Positions 1 to 7,237 of a stretch of DNA of 14,850 nt are shown here, piece by piece. The stretch is from Anaerolineae bacterium (lineage in GTDB: Bacteria > Chloroflexota > Anaerolineae > Aggregatilineales > UBA2796). The position numbers and the translations under genes were made by a program. Every line of letters starts with the position of its first letter. Within the stretch, counting starts at the first letter, position 1. The notes beneath the pieces were generated by a model. It saw only the letters and a program-made list of their open reading frames with translations. It was not told the DNA's origin and did no database searches. The stretch spans positions 1 to 14,850 of the forward strand of contig JADZBY010000317.1 of NCBI GenBank assembly GCA_020851855.1, written 5' to 3'.

Positions 1-1119
1 ATCTGGGCGGACCAGCTGGTCGGCCCGGCGCTCGGCGACCTGGTGGGCGCTTTCCAGGACGAGTACGAGATTCCGGTCACCGTGGTGAGCATGGGCTACG
101 GCGAGGTGTTCGACCGCTTCCTGGTGGCCGCGCCCGCCGGTGAAGGGCCGGACATCATCGTCGGCTTTGGCAACTTCCTGGGCGAGCTGGTCAGCGGCGG
201 CCTGCTGACCCCGATTGACCTTCAGGACAAGGCCGCGGACTTTAGCCCGGCTGGGCTGGCGGGCATGACCTATAACGGCGAGTTGTACGGGATGCCCATC
301 GCCATCGACAACGTCGCCTTTTTCCGCAACGTGGACCTCGTCCCCGAAGCGCCCGCCACCTGGGATGACGTCGTGGCCCTCTCGCGGGAACTGACGGCGA
401 ACAATACGGACAACATCGACACGAACCAGTACGGTTTCGTCCGGCAGTCGGGCGATCCGTACCACTTCTTCCCGGTCATCACGTCCTTTGGCGGTTACGT
501 CTTTGGCCAGAACGAGGACGGCTCGTACAACGCCGACGATCTGGGTATCGGCGCGCCCGAATCGGTGGCCGCGTTGCAGTGGTACAAGGACTTCCTCGAC
601 GACGGGCTGCAACCGCGCAACGTGGACGGCGAGACGATGGTCAGCTGGTTCGAATCGGGCAAGGCGGCGATGATCATCACCGGCCCCTGGTTCCTGAACC
701 GCATCCGCGAGTCGGGCGTCAACTACGCCATCAGCGACCTGCCCGGCGGGGAGTTCCCGGCGCGGCCCTTCACCGATGCGCAGGGCTTCATGGTCAGCGC
801 CTTCAGCAAGGAGCCGCTTCTGGCGCAGGTGTTCCTGACCGAGTTCGTCGCCACGCCGGAGATTTTCCAGGGCCTGTACGAGGTTGAGCAGCGTGCGTAT
901 GCCTATCTGCCGCTGTGGGATGTCATCGAAGACCCCGACCTGGCCGGGATCGCCCACGCGGCGCTGAACGGCTATACCACGCCCGCCATCCCGGCAATGG
1001 GATCGGTCTGGGAAGCGTGGCAGAACGCCATTCTGCTCGTGGAGCAGGAAGCGGATACGCCCGAGTCGGCGCTGAAGAACGCGGCGGAGCAGATTCGCGC
1101 TGCGATCACGGGCGAGTAG
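1..1119 (+). CDS. malE: Maltose/maltodextrin ABC transporter substrate-binding protein (MalE-like), 5' end missing
   Basis: This is the extracytoplasmic sugar-binding protein of a maltodextrin-type ABC importer. The reading frame is open from base 1, so the gene enters from the left; 372 codons remain, close to the length of mature E. coli MalE (370). The first visible residues, IWADQLVGPALGDLV, align near the start of mature MalE, so probably only the signal peptide and a few residues are missing. Visible family motifs are GEGPDIIVG (MalE GDGPDIIF), YNGELYGMPIAIDNVAFF (MalE YNGKLIAYPIAVEALSLI), a TWDDV segment, and GKAAMIITGPWFLNRI (MalE GETAMTINGPWAWSNI). Start codons inside this frame, such as the GTG at 43, are internal. 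It is followed by malF and malG, which supports the assignment. The exact sugar (maltose, maltodextrin, trehalose or another alpha-glucoside) cannot be told from sequence. Confidence 0.93.
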   Translation: MWADQLVGPALGDLVGAFQDEYEIPVTVVSMGYGEVFDRFLVAAPAGEGPDIIVGFGNFLGELVSGGLLTPIDLQDKAADFSPAGLAGMTYNGELYGMPIAIDNVAFFRNVDLVPEAPATWDDVVALSRELTANNTDNIDTNQYGFVRQSGDPYHFFPVITSFGGYVFGQNEDGSYNADDLGIGAPESVAALQWYKDFLDDGLQPRNVDGETMVSWFESGKAAMIITGPWFLNRIRESGVNYAISDLPGGEFPARPFTDAQGFMVSAFSKEPLLAQVFLTEFVATPEIFQGLYEVEQRAYAYLPLWDVIEDPDLAGIAHAALNGYTTPAIPAMGSVWEAWQNAILLVEQEADTPESALKNAAEQIRAAITGE

Positions 1120-1137
1120 GGCGTGTCGGTATCGTCT

Positions 1138-1246
1138 GGTGTTGGGTTGACCCTCACTCCCCCGGCCCCTCTCGCCCTTATGACGAGAGGGGAGAAAAAC
1201 GGAGAACTTCCGGCTCCCTCACCCCTCTCCATGAGGGAAAGGGCGG
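1138..1246 (+). repeat. Palindromic intergenic repeat, family A, copy 1 (3' arm degenerate)
   Basis: This is the first of two direct copies offset by exactly 129 bp in the malE-malF gap. It begins GGTGTTGGGTTGACCCTCAC and contains an inner hairpin (CCCTCTCG...CGAGAGGG, 1168-1191 region). A second inner hairpin, CCCTCTCC-atga-GGGAaAGGG, is imperfect. Compared with copy 2 the distal arm is decayed: it ends in AAGGGCGGGC and lacks the GGCCGGGGGTGAGGG that would pair with the proximal arm. Lying inside a predicted operon, it would be transcribed and could fold in the mRNA. Confidence 0.85.
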
Positions 1247-1266
1247 GCTATAGGAAGAGCACACCG

Positions 1267-1386
1267 GGTGTTGGGTTGACCCTCACTCCCCCGGCCCCTC
1301 TCGCCCTCATGACGAGAGAGGAGAAAAACGGAGAACTTCCGGCTCCCTCACCCCTCTCCATGAGGGAGAGGGGCCGGGGGTGAGGG
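1267..1386 (+). repeat. Palindromic intergenic repeat, family A, copy 2 (complete)
   Basis: This is the second direct copy. The proximal arm CCCTCACTCCCCCGGCCCCT (1280 onward) is complementary, with one extra base, to the distal arm AGGGGCCGGGGGTGAGGG ending at 1386. Two smaller hairpins lie between the arms (CCTCTCG/CGAGAGG and CCCTCTCC/GGGAGAGGG), so the element could form a branched structure. The same arms recur at 4884-5125, 6980-7029 and 14693-14750. Short open frames crossing it, rich in Pro, Arg and Ser, are artefacts of the repeat. Confidence 0.88.
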
Positions 1387-1402
1387 TTCGCAGGCGCACT
1401 GA

Positions 1403-1433
1403 ACCGGCGGGAGCGGGCAGGTACATCGCCGGT
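1403..1433 (+). other. Inverted repeat just upstream of malF
   Basis: ACCGGCG (1403-1409) and CGCCGGT (1427-1433) form a 7-bp stem around a 17-nt loop, about 30 bases before the malF start. It could be a small mRNA hairpin or an operator-like site. Nothing else is recognisable in 1387-1464: no clear sigma70 promoter is visible, so malF is probably read from a promoter upstream of malE. Confidence 0.3.
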
Positions 1434-1464
1434 CCGCCCCCGCCCCACCCAAGAGCGTGGTGAG

Positions 1465-3042
1465 ATGCAGCGGTTCGCTTCTCCACGTTTGTCCTTGTTG
1501 AGCCTCGGCGCGCGGCTCGTGGCCCTCATGGCCGCCGACGCGATGGCCTCGCTGTTCGTGTATGTGCTGCTCAGCGATGGCTACTGGCAGCTTGCGGCCA
1601 TGCTCGGCGTGATCACACTGGGCCTGAACGTCGTGTTCCTGCGCCGAGACGCCTATCCCCTGCGCTGGTTGTCGCCCGGCCTGTCGCTCATGCTGCTGCT
1701 GTCGGTATACCCGATCCTGTTCATGGTGTACATCGCCTTCACCAACTACGGGACCGGCCACCTTTTGCCCAAGGTGCAGGCCATTCACGTGCTGGAGAAC
1801 CGGCAGTACCTTCCCGATACGGGCCAGACGTACCAGTACACCGCCTTCCGGTCGGCAGATGGCGCGTTTGCCCTGTGGCTGCAACCGGCGGACGGCGATG
1901 GCTTTCTCGCCTTCCCCACGGGCGCTGCCCCGGCGCGGGGCATCGACATCGGCGCGCTGGATGAGAACGGCGCGCCGGTCGCGATCACGGGCCACGAGCG
2001 GCTGAATCGCGTCCAGACCGTGCAATCCGTCTCGGCGCTGCAAAACCTGACCTTCGGCGAGCCGCCGCGCGTCGTGCAGATCACAGGGCGGCTGGGCGTG
2101 GCGGCGGAACTGGAGCAGCGCTACGTCTACGATGCCGCCAGCGACTCGTTCCTGGACCGCAGCGCGGGAGTCGCCTACACTGCCGACGATGAACTCGGCT
2201 TCTTCACCGCCGCTGACGGCGCGCAGCTCATCCCCGGCTACGAGGTGGTCGTCGGGGCGCGCAATTTCGCCCGCTTTTTCAGCAACACATCGTTCCGCGA
2301 GCCGCTCTTGCGCATCTTCCTGTGGACGTGCGCTTACGCCTTCCTGACGGTATTCCTGTCCTTCAGCCTGGGCCTGCTCATTGCGCTCGTCTTCGGGCGA
2401 AACGTGCCCTTTCAGAAGGTGCTCAAGGCGCTGTTCATCATCCCCTATGCCATCCCCGGCGTGATCACGGTGCTCATGTGGCGCGGGCTGCTCAATCCGC
2501 TCAACGGCGCGCTGGCCCGCACGCTGCAAAGCATCTTTGGCCAGCCGGTCGGTTGGCCGCCGTTTTTCTCCGATCCGCTGTGGGTGAAAGTCGGGATCAT
2601 CGTCATCAACGTGTGGCTGGCCTATCCGTATTTCATGCTGGTGAACAGCGGCGCGCTGCAGGCCATCCCCGGCGACATCTACGAAGCGGCGCAGATCGAC
2701 GGGGCGAATGCGTGGCAGCGCTTCTGGCGCATCACGCTGCCGCTGCTCCTGGTGGGCGTTGGGCCGTTGCTGGTCGCATCGTTCGCGCTGAACTTCAATT
2801 CGCTGAACACGGTCTTCCTGTTCAACGATGGCGGCCCGCCGATGGTCGGCGCGTCGACGCCCGCCGGGCATTCGGACATCCTGATCAGCTACGTGTACCG
2901 GCTGGCGTTCGGCACGGGGGCCGGGCAGGAATACGGCTATGCGTCGGCCATCTCGATCCTGATCTTCGTCATGCTGGTGATGATCACGCTCTTTCAGTGG
3001 CGTTTCATCCGGTCCTGGGAAGAGGTGGGCAAAAATGCCTGA
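1465..3042 (+). CDS. malF: Maltodextrin ABC transporter permease MalF
   Basis: This is one of the two membrane-spanning subunits of the MalEFG-type importer. At 525 residues it matches the long MalF form. It has three N-terminal hydrophobic segments (about 12-30, 33-53 and 70-92), the MalF-typical AFTNYGTGHL just after the third, and a long hydrophilic extracytoplasmic loop (about 97-280) corresponding to MalF P2, which contacts the binding protein. A block of transmembrane helices follows from about 287. The cytoplasmic EAA loop that docks on the ATPase reads EAAQIDGANAWQRFWRITLP from residue 407. The chosen ATG at 1465 has only a weak ribosome-binding site (AAGAG, 1451-1455); the next in-frame ATG (1528) would cut into the first hydrophobic segment. 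The stop overlaps the malG start by 8 bp. Confidence 0.95.
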   Translation: MQRFASPRLSLLSLGARLVALMAADAMASLFVYVLLSDGYWQLAAMLGVITLGLNVVFLRRDAYPLRWLSPGLSLMLLLSVYPILFMVYIAFTNYGTGHLLPKVQAIHVLENRQYLPDTGQTYQYTAFRSADGAFALWLQPADGDGFLAFPTGAAPARGIDIGALDENGAPVAITGHERLNRVQTVQSVSALQNLTFGEPPRVVQITGRLGVAAELEQRYVYDAASDSFLDRSAGVAYTADDELGFFTAADGAQLIPGYEVVVGARNFARFFSNTSFREPLLRIFLWTCAYAFLTVFLSFSLGLLIALVFGRNVPFQKVLKALFIIPYAIPGVITVLMWRGLLNPLNGALARTLQSIFGQPVGWPPFFSDPLWVKVGIIVINVWLAYPYFMLVNSGALQAIPGDIYEAAQIDGANAWQRFWRITLPLLLVGVGPLLVASFALNFNSLNTVFLFNDGGPPMVGASTPAGHSDILISYVYRLAFGTGAGQEYGYASAISILIFVMLVMITLFQWRFIRSWEEVGKNA

Positions 3043-3940
3043 TGTGCGGGGCGCGGCGTACAGCGCGGATCAGGCGGCGCGCCTGCGGCGGCAGAAGCTC
3101 CGGCGCAAGCGGATTCAGCTCGTCCTCAAGGCGATTCTGGCTGTGGTGATCCTGCTCTTCACGCTGTATCCGATCCTGTGGACCATCTCGGCGGCTTTCA
3201 ATCCGCGTGGTGGGCTGAGCGCCGACCAGTTCATCCCGGCGGCTCCATCGCTCCGTAATTTCGAGAGCATCCTGGAAGAGCCGTTTTTGCGCTGGATGGG
3301 CAACTCGATCCTGCTCGCCAGCGTCGCGTCGGTCCTGTCGGTGGCGGTAACCACGCTCGCGGCGTACAGCTTCTCGCGCTTCCGGTTTCGCTTTCGCCGG
3401 CAGCTGTTGCTCGGCATCCTGGTCATCCAGGTCTTCCCGATCCTGCTCACGATGGTCGCGCTCTACGCGCTCATGCGGCAGATCGGGGCGTACATCCCCT
3501 GGTTGGGCCTGAACAGCCACGGCGGGCTGATCCTGCTCTACCTGGGCGGCGCGATGGGCATCAACGTCTGGCTGATGAAGGGCTTCTTCGACTCGATCCC
3601 GCGCGATATTGACGAGTCGGCCATGGTGGATGGCGCGACGCACTGGCAGATCTTCTGGCGGCTGATTCTGCCGCTGGCGCGCCCGATCCTGGTCGTGGTC
3701 GGCATTCTGACCTTCGTCGGCGTGTACAGCGATTGGGCGCTGGCGCGTATCGTCTTGCAGGACAACGACAAATACACGCTCATGCTCGGCTTGCAGAGCT
3801 TCATCCAGTACGATTACGGCTCGAACTGGGGCGCGTTTTCCGCCGGGGCGGTCCTGGGTGCGATTCCCATCGTCGTGATCTACATCGCGCTCCAGGATCA
3901 CATCGTCGGCGGGCTGACCAGCGGCGCGGTGAAGGGCTGA
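3035..3940 (+). CDS. malG: Maltodextrin ABC transporter permease MalG
   Basis: This is the second permease subunit, 301 residues (E. coli MalG is 296). An N-terminal basic stretch (RRQKLRRKR) precedes the first membrane helix (about 29-49). Further helices surround the ATPase-docking EAA loop, ESAMVDGATHWQIFWRLILP, from residue 194. The C-terminus GGLTSGAVKG closely matches the MalG ending GGLTAGGVKG, which in E. coli contacts MalK. The ATG at 3035 lies within the last codons of malF (ATGCCTGA overlap) and is preceded by AGAGG (3021-3025) at 9 nt, indicating translational coupling. No malK follows in this window, so the nucleotide-binding subunit must be encoded elsewhere or shared with other sugar importers. 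Confidence 0.95.
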   Translation: MPDVRGAAYSADQAARLRRQKLRRKRIQLVLKAILAVVILLFTLYPILWTISAAFNPRGGLSADQFIPAAPSLRNFESILEEPFLRWMGNSILLASVASVLSVAVTTLAAYSFSRFRFRFRRQLLLGILVIQVFPILLTMVALYALMRQIGAYIPWLGLNSHGGLILLYLGGAMGINVWLMKGFFDSIPRDIDESAMVDGATHWQIFWRLILPLARPILVVVGILTFVGVYSDWALARIVLQDNDKYTLMLGLQSFIQYDYGSNWGAFSAGAVLGAIPIVVIYIALQDHIVGGLTSGAVKG

Positions 3941-3960
3941 GCCGCGCGTTCGTCGCAGCG

Positions 3961-4056
3961 GACAACGCAGGCGTTGTCCCTACAAGGGTCGGCGTAGGGA
4001 CGAGGCCTGCCTCGTCCGTCCATACCGGCCTGTTCCCCCATGGGGGGGTAAGGGGA
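3961..4056 (+). repeat. Palindromic repeat cluster, family B (ACAACGC/GTAGGG type)
   Basis: Consecutive palindromes fill most of the malG-amidohydrolase gap. They are ACAACGC-ag-GCGTTGT (3962-3977), CCCTAC/GTAGGG (3978-3983 with 3994-3999), GACGAGGC-ct-GCCTCGTC (3999-4016), and a partly symmetric TTCCCCCATGGGGGGGTAAG stretch (about 4033-4052). The pattern resembles interspersed repeats common in Chloroflexota genomes (family knowledge). The translated frame through it is not expected to be a protein. Confidence 0.7.
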
Positions 4057-4074
4057 ATGAGGGCAGACCGCACC

Positions 4075-4884
4075 ATGATCATCGACTGCCACGTGCACAT
4101 CGGCACGATCCTGACCTTTGACATGCCGGAAGCCATGCTGCTCGGCTCGATGGACCGCTACGGCGTCGATTTCGCGCTCGTATCGAACATCGAAGGCTGT
4201 GAGGTGGACGGCCAGCAGCGGCCCATTCCGCGCGAGCGGCAATTCAGCCAGCGCGCTGTGGCCGAAAAGACGTTGCGGCTCGTGCGCGCCCACCCGGACC
4301 GGCTCGGCGCGCTGTTGTGGGTCAAACCGGCGACGGAAGGCTGCACGCCCGACTTCGAGGCGCTGGTTGCAGACAACCTGGATGTGGTCCACGGGCTGAA
4401 AGTGCACCCGTACCTCTCCAACGTATCCTTTCTCAGCCCGGAAGTCGCGCCGTACATCCGGCTGGCGGAGCGGCACGGCCTCGTCGTGGTCACACACACG
4501 GCCAGCGATCCCGAGTCGCACCCGCGCGCGGTGGCCGAGGTAGCGCGCAGGCAGCCCGCCGTGAACATCATCATGTACCACATGGGCATCGCCGTCGACG
4601 CCGAGGACGTGATCCCGCTGCTGGCGGCGCTGCCCAACCTGTACGCGGATTGTTGCTGGGCCGCGCCGGACAAGGTGCGGCAGGCGGTGCTCACATGCGG
4701 CGCGGATAAGGTGCTGTTTGGCACGGATAACCCGATCAACGGGCCGGACACGTACGCCGATCCGACGTTCTACCGGCCCTATTTCGCGGGCGCACCCGAA
4801 GGATTCTCGGCGGACGACTACGACAAGTTCATGTTCCGGAACGCCATCCGGCTCTTTAAGCTCCGCCGGTTTGAGGGCCGCTAG
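4075..4884 (+). CDS. Metal-dependent amidohydrolase (amidohydrolase 2 / PF04909-like TIM barrel)
   Basis: This is a probable cytoplasmic hydrolase or decarboxylase-type TIM barrel of 269 residues. Visible metal-site motifs in family order are DCHVH at the N-terminus (H6, H8), KVHP (K109, H111), VVTHTASDPESHP (H141, H149), YHMG (H169) and FGTDNPI (D218), the last being the catalytic Asp strand of the amidohydrolase superfamily. I chose the ATG at 4075 because the family begins right before the DCHVH strand and GAGGG (4059-4063) lies upstream; an in-frame ATG at 4057 is the alternative. The open frame further upstream runs through repeat family B and malG and is not coding. No signal peptide is seen. 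The substrate is unknown; linkage to maltodextrin uptake genes suggests a sugar-derived compound, but that is inference. Confidence 0.85.
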   Translation: MIIDCHVHIGTILTFDMPEAMLLGSMDRYGVDFALVSNIEGCEVDGQQRPIPRERQFSQRAVAEKTLRLVRAHPDRLGALLWVKPATEGCTPDFEALVADNLDVVHGLKVHPYLSNVSFLSPEVAPYIRLAERHGLVVVTHTASDPESHPRAVAEVARRQPAVNIIMYHMGIAVDAEDVIPLLAALPNLYADCCWAAPDKVRQAVLTCGADKVLFGTDNPINGPDTYADPTFYRPYFAGAPEGFSADDYDKFMFRNAIRLFKLRRFEGR

Positions 4885-5000
4885 GTGTTGGCCCTCACTC
4901 CCCCGGCCCCTCTCTCCCGGCGGGCGAGAGGGGAGCAATCCGAGGTGCCGCCTGCGCTCTTCACCCCTCGCCATGAGGGAGAGGGGCCAGGGGTGAGGGT
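4884..5000 (+). repeat. Palindromic intergenic repeat, family A, third copy
   Basis: This complete copy starts at the last base of the amidohydrolase stop codon. The proximal arm CCCTCACTCCCCCGGCCCCT and the distal arm AGGGGCCAGGGGTGAGGG are near-complementary. An inner hairpin is CCCTCTCtcccggcgggCGAGAGGGG-like, and a second is CCCCTCgccatgaGGGAGAGGGG-like. It is repeated 125 bp downstream after an 8-bp spacer. Its middle part differs from the copies at 1138-1386, so the two tandem pairs represent separate subtypes of one family. Confidence 0.87.
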
Positions 5001-5008
5001 TTGTACGG

Positions 5009-5125
5009 GGTGTTGGCCCTCACTCCCCCGGCCCCTCTCTCCCGGCGGGCGAGAGGGGAGCAATGCAAGACGCCGCCCGCCCTCTTCACCCCTCGCCATG
5101 AGGGAGAGGGGCCAGGGGTGAGGGT
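5009..5125 (+). repeat. Palindromic intergenic repeat, family A, fourth copy
   Basis: This is a direct duplicate of 4884-5000 at a 125-bp offset. It differs mainly in the short central stretch after GGGGAGCAAT, where the first copy reads CCGAGGTGCC and this one GCAAGACGCC. The near-identity of the arms with a drifted centre suggests local duplication under some pressure to keep the arms pairing. It ends 38 bp before the GH13 start codon. Confidence 0.87.
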
Positions 5126-5162
5126 CCAGTGAGAAGCACGGTGAACACAGAGGCAGCGAGAC

Positions 5163-6971
5163 ATGGTTGACCCGTTGAATGACGCGCCCCAGGTGGACGA
5201 CGAGTTCGTTTTTGGCCCCGCCGAGCTGACCGACGTCGTCGTGGCCCAGCGCAAGGCGGCCCTTTCCGGCATCGCGCACGGCCACGCCCTCAGCCCGCGC
5301 GATCCACAGCCCGGCGAACCGGTCACGCTGCACATGACCGCCGGGCCGGGCGTGAATGCGCGCGAGGCGTGGTGCTATTACACCACGGACGGCGACAATC
5401 CGCGCGGCAGCCGGGGCGTGGCGGCGGTGGGCGCAGCCGTGCCCTTCCGCGTTCGATATGTGGCCTGGGATGACCTGGTCTGGGGCTTTGTCACGCACTT
5501 CGAGGCGGTCATCCCCGGCCAGCCTGACGGCACGCTGGTGCGTTACCTGATCGAGTGCGATGGCCAGTACGCGGATGGCGGCGAAGGCAGCGCCACACGC
5601 ACGCCGTACTTCGCCTTTGCCGTCGATGCGTGGCGCACGCCGGACTGGATTCACGACGCCGTGATGTACTACGTCATGCCGGACCGCTTCTACCCCGGCG
5701 ACGGCAGGGCGTGGCGGCAGACGGGCGACGTATCGAAGCCGATGGGCGGCGCGCTGCGCGGAATCCGCGACAAACTGGACTACATTCAGAGCATGGGCTT
5801 CAACTGCCTGTGGCTGATGCCCTGGATGGCCGGCCCGACCTATCACAAGTACGGCGCGACGGACTTTTACGCCGTCGATCCCGACTTTGGCGCAGAACAG
5901 GACCTGCGCGACCTGATCGACGACGCCCACCGGCGCGGAATGCGCGTCCTGGTGGACTTCGTCGGCAACCACTGCTCGGACCAGCACCCTTATTTTCTTG
6001 AAGCGAAGGCGAATCCCGCCAGCGCGCACCGCGACTGGTTCTATTTTGGCGACAGTGGCGAGTACGTCAGCTTCTTCGGCAGTGGAGAACTGCCGCACCT
6101 TTGCCACGACAACCCGGAAACGCGCCGGTACATCTTCGACCTGGCCCGCCATTGGGTGCGCGAGTACGGCATTGACGGCTACGACCTGGATTACGCCGTC
6201 GGCCCGGCGCTCGGCTTCTGGGCGGAGTTCGGGCGGGCGGTGCGCGAGGTGAGCGACGACGTGGTGATCTTCACCGAAGGCGTGACGACGCCCGAAGCGC
6301 TGCTCACCTTCCAGGGGCGCGTCGATGGCTGCCAGGATTTCGCGTGGTGTCAGGCGGCGCGGCGCACATTCGGCAGCGGAAAGCTGAACGTCGAGCAGTT
6401 TGAGCGCTTCCTGGCCGGCTCGGACGCCTATTTCCCCGCCGGGTTCGTCGCGCCGATCATGGTGGACAACCAGAACATGAACCGGCTGCTGTTCGTGGCG
6501 GGGAATGACCAGCGTAGGCTGCGCGTCGCGGCGGCGTGCCTGTACTCTATCAGTCGCCCGCTGAGCGTGTGGGCAGGCACGGAGATGGGCATGTCGCAAA
6601 CGGTCGACTCGGCGCACACCGACCTGAACTACATCCGTGAAGCGACGGCCTGGGACGCCATGAACGCGGATACGGTCGCCTGGTTCCGCAGGCTGGGCGC
6701 GCTGCGCGCCGAACACATCGCCCTGCGGCGCGGAACCCGCACGCCGCTCGTCGCGGACGCGGCCACGGGCGTGCTCGCCTACGAGAAATCCGCCGGGGCG
6801 GATCGCTGCGTGGTGATCCTGAACACAAGCGAGGCAGAGCGCACCGTCACGCTGGCGCAACTGCGCGGCGGGCAGGATGCGCTGGCAGGGCGTCCGATCA
6901 CTGACGGTGAGACGGGTGGGACGATCCGTGTCCCGGCGTGGTCGGCTGCCTACGTGTGCGTGGGCGCGTAG
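5163..6971 (+). CDS. GH13 (alpha-amylase family) protein with altered conserved regions II and IV
   Basis: This 602-residue protein has the size of cyclomaltodextrinases/neopullulanases and no signal peptide, so it is probably cytoplasmic. An N-terminal beta-rich region (about 1-150) precedes a GH13 barrel starting around DAVMYYVMPDRFYPGD. Region I is VLVDFVGNHC (D265, N269, H270). Region II is GYDLDYA, with the nucleophile Asp at D343, but the normally invariant Arg two residues before it is D341. Region III is IFTEGVT, with the acid/base E372. Region IV, usually a F-V-x-N-H-D pattern, reads MVDNQNMNR: the His is Q437 and the transition-state-stabilising Asp is N438. The start ATG has AGAGG (5149-5153) at 9 nt. 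With maltodextrin import genes upstream, an alpha-glucan role is expected, but the substitutions make normal hydrolysis doubtful; an altered-specificity or non-catalytic binding role is possible. Confidence 0.88.
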   Translation: MVDPLNDAPQVDDEFVFGPAELTDVVVAQRKAALSGIAHGHALSPRDPQPGEPVTLHMTAGPGVNAREAWCYYTTDGDNPRGSRGVAAVGAAVPFRVRYVAWDDLVWGFVTHFEAVIPGQPDGTLVRYLIECDGQYADGGEGSATRTPYFAFAVDAWRTPDWIHDAVMYYVMPDRFYPGDGRAWRQTGDVSKPMGGALRGIRDKLDYIQSMGFNCLWLMPWMAGPTYHKYGATDFYAVDPDFGAEQDLRDLIDDAHRRGMRVLVDFVGNHCSDQHPYFLEAKANPASAHRDWFYFGDSGEYVSFFGSGELPHLCHDNPETRRYIFDLARHWVREYGIDGYDLDYAVGPALGFWAEFGRAVREVSDDVVIFTEGVTTPEALLTFQGRVDGCQDFAWCQAARRTFGSGKLNVEQFERFLAGSDAYFPAGFVAPIMVDNQNMNRLLFVAGNDQRRLRVAAACLYSISRPLSVWAGTEMGMSQTVDSAHTDLNYIREATAWDAMNADTVAWFRRLGALRAEHIALRRGTRTPLVADAATGVLAYEKSAGADRCVVILNTSEAERTVTLAQLRGGQDALAGRPITDGETGGTIRVPAWSAAYVCVGA

Positions 6972-6979
6972 CGGTATGG

Positions 6980-7029
6980 GCCTCACCCCCGGCCCCTCTC
7001 CGAAGCGGAGAGGGGTTTAGGGGTGAGGG
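6980..7029 (+). repeat. Compact family A palindrome / possible bidirectional terminator
   Basis: This short copy retains only the arms. CCCCTCTCCG (6993-7002), loop AAG, and CGGAGAGGGG (7006-7015) give a perfect 10-bp stem. CTCACCCCC and GGGGTGAG extend it outside a small mismatch. It sits 8 bp after the GH13 stop, and the gene on the other side converges on it. There is no T-run, so rho-independent termination is only a possibility. Confidence 0.75.
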
Positions 7030-7066
7030 CAAACGCATCAAACTGGATGGATCGGCGGCGCGTCAG

Positions 7067-7175
7067 GCCCGCCCGGCGCTGAAGCGACCGGGCTGAACGT
7101 ACAAAGCCCTTTGGGCTGGAATGTCATTCTCAGCCTGGTAGGACTTGGCAGCTTCAGCCCCATGCTCCAGCGTGG
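7067..7175 (+). repeat. Repeat-like palindrome region, family C, between convergent genes
   Basis: The remaining gap (7030-7237) has no plausible gene. It contains AGCCCtttGGGCT (7105-7117), a local hairpin, and GGGCTGAA (about 7090-7097) that can pair with TTCAGCCC (about 7153-7160) at long range. CCCGGCGCTGAAGCGACCGGG (split around 7072-7091) is also partly symmetric. It looks like an interspersed 'gctgaagc...cttcagcccc' element. It may act as a transcript end for the minus-strand transporter operon. Confidence 0.5.
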
Positions 7176-7237
7176 GGCGATCTCAGTCGATTTTGGTGCG
7201 ATAACCCTGGTTAGGGATGAGGGGTCTTGCCCGCTCG

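Noticed and set aside
1123..1383. Short plus-strand frame with repeated LTPPAPLALMTR-type peptide
   Set aside because: It is the translation of the tandem DNA repeat itself; the duplicated peptide reflects repeat structure, not a protein.
1138..1386. CRISPR-like array
   Set aside because: There are only two units, at a 129-bp offset, with similarity extending through nearly the whole unit and internal palindromes; no short repeats with unique spacers.
1348..2871. 507-codon open frame on the minus strand opposite malF
   Set aside because: Its translation is rich in Arg, His, Gln and Asp with no domain pattern, and it is antisense to a clear MalF. High-GC DNA gives such shadow frames.
3733..4074. 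N-terminal extension of the amidohydrolase frame
   Set aside because: It overlaps malG in another frame and then reads through repeat palindromes; the family begins at the DCHVH strand, so the start is taken at 4075.
4881..6986. 701-codon open frame on the minus strand opposite the GH13 gene
   Set aside because: It passes straight through the palindromic repeats and is antisense to a protein with GH13 motifs; the translation has no recognisable fold.
6980..7029. Classical rho-independent terminator
   Set aside because: The stem is strong but no T-run follows on either strand, and the same palindrome occurs within operons, so it is listed as a repeat with only possible terminator activity.
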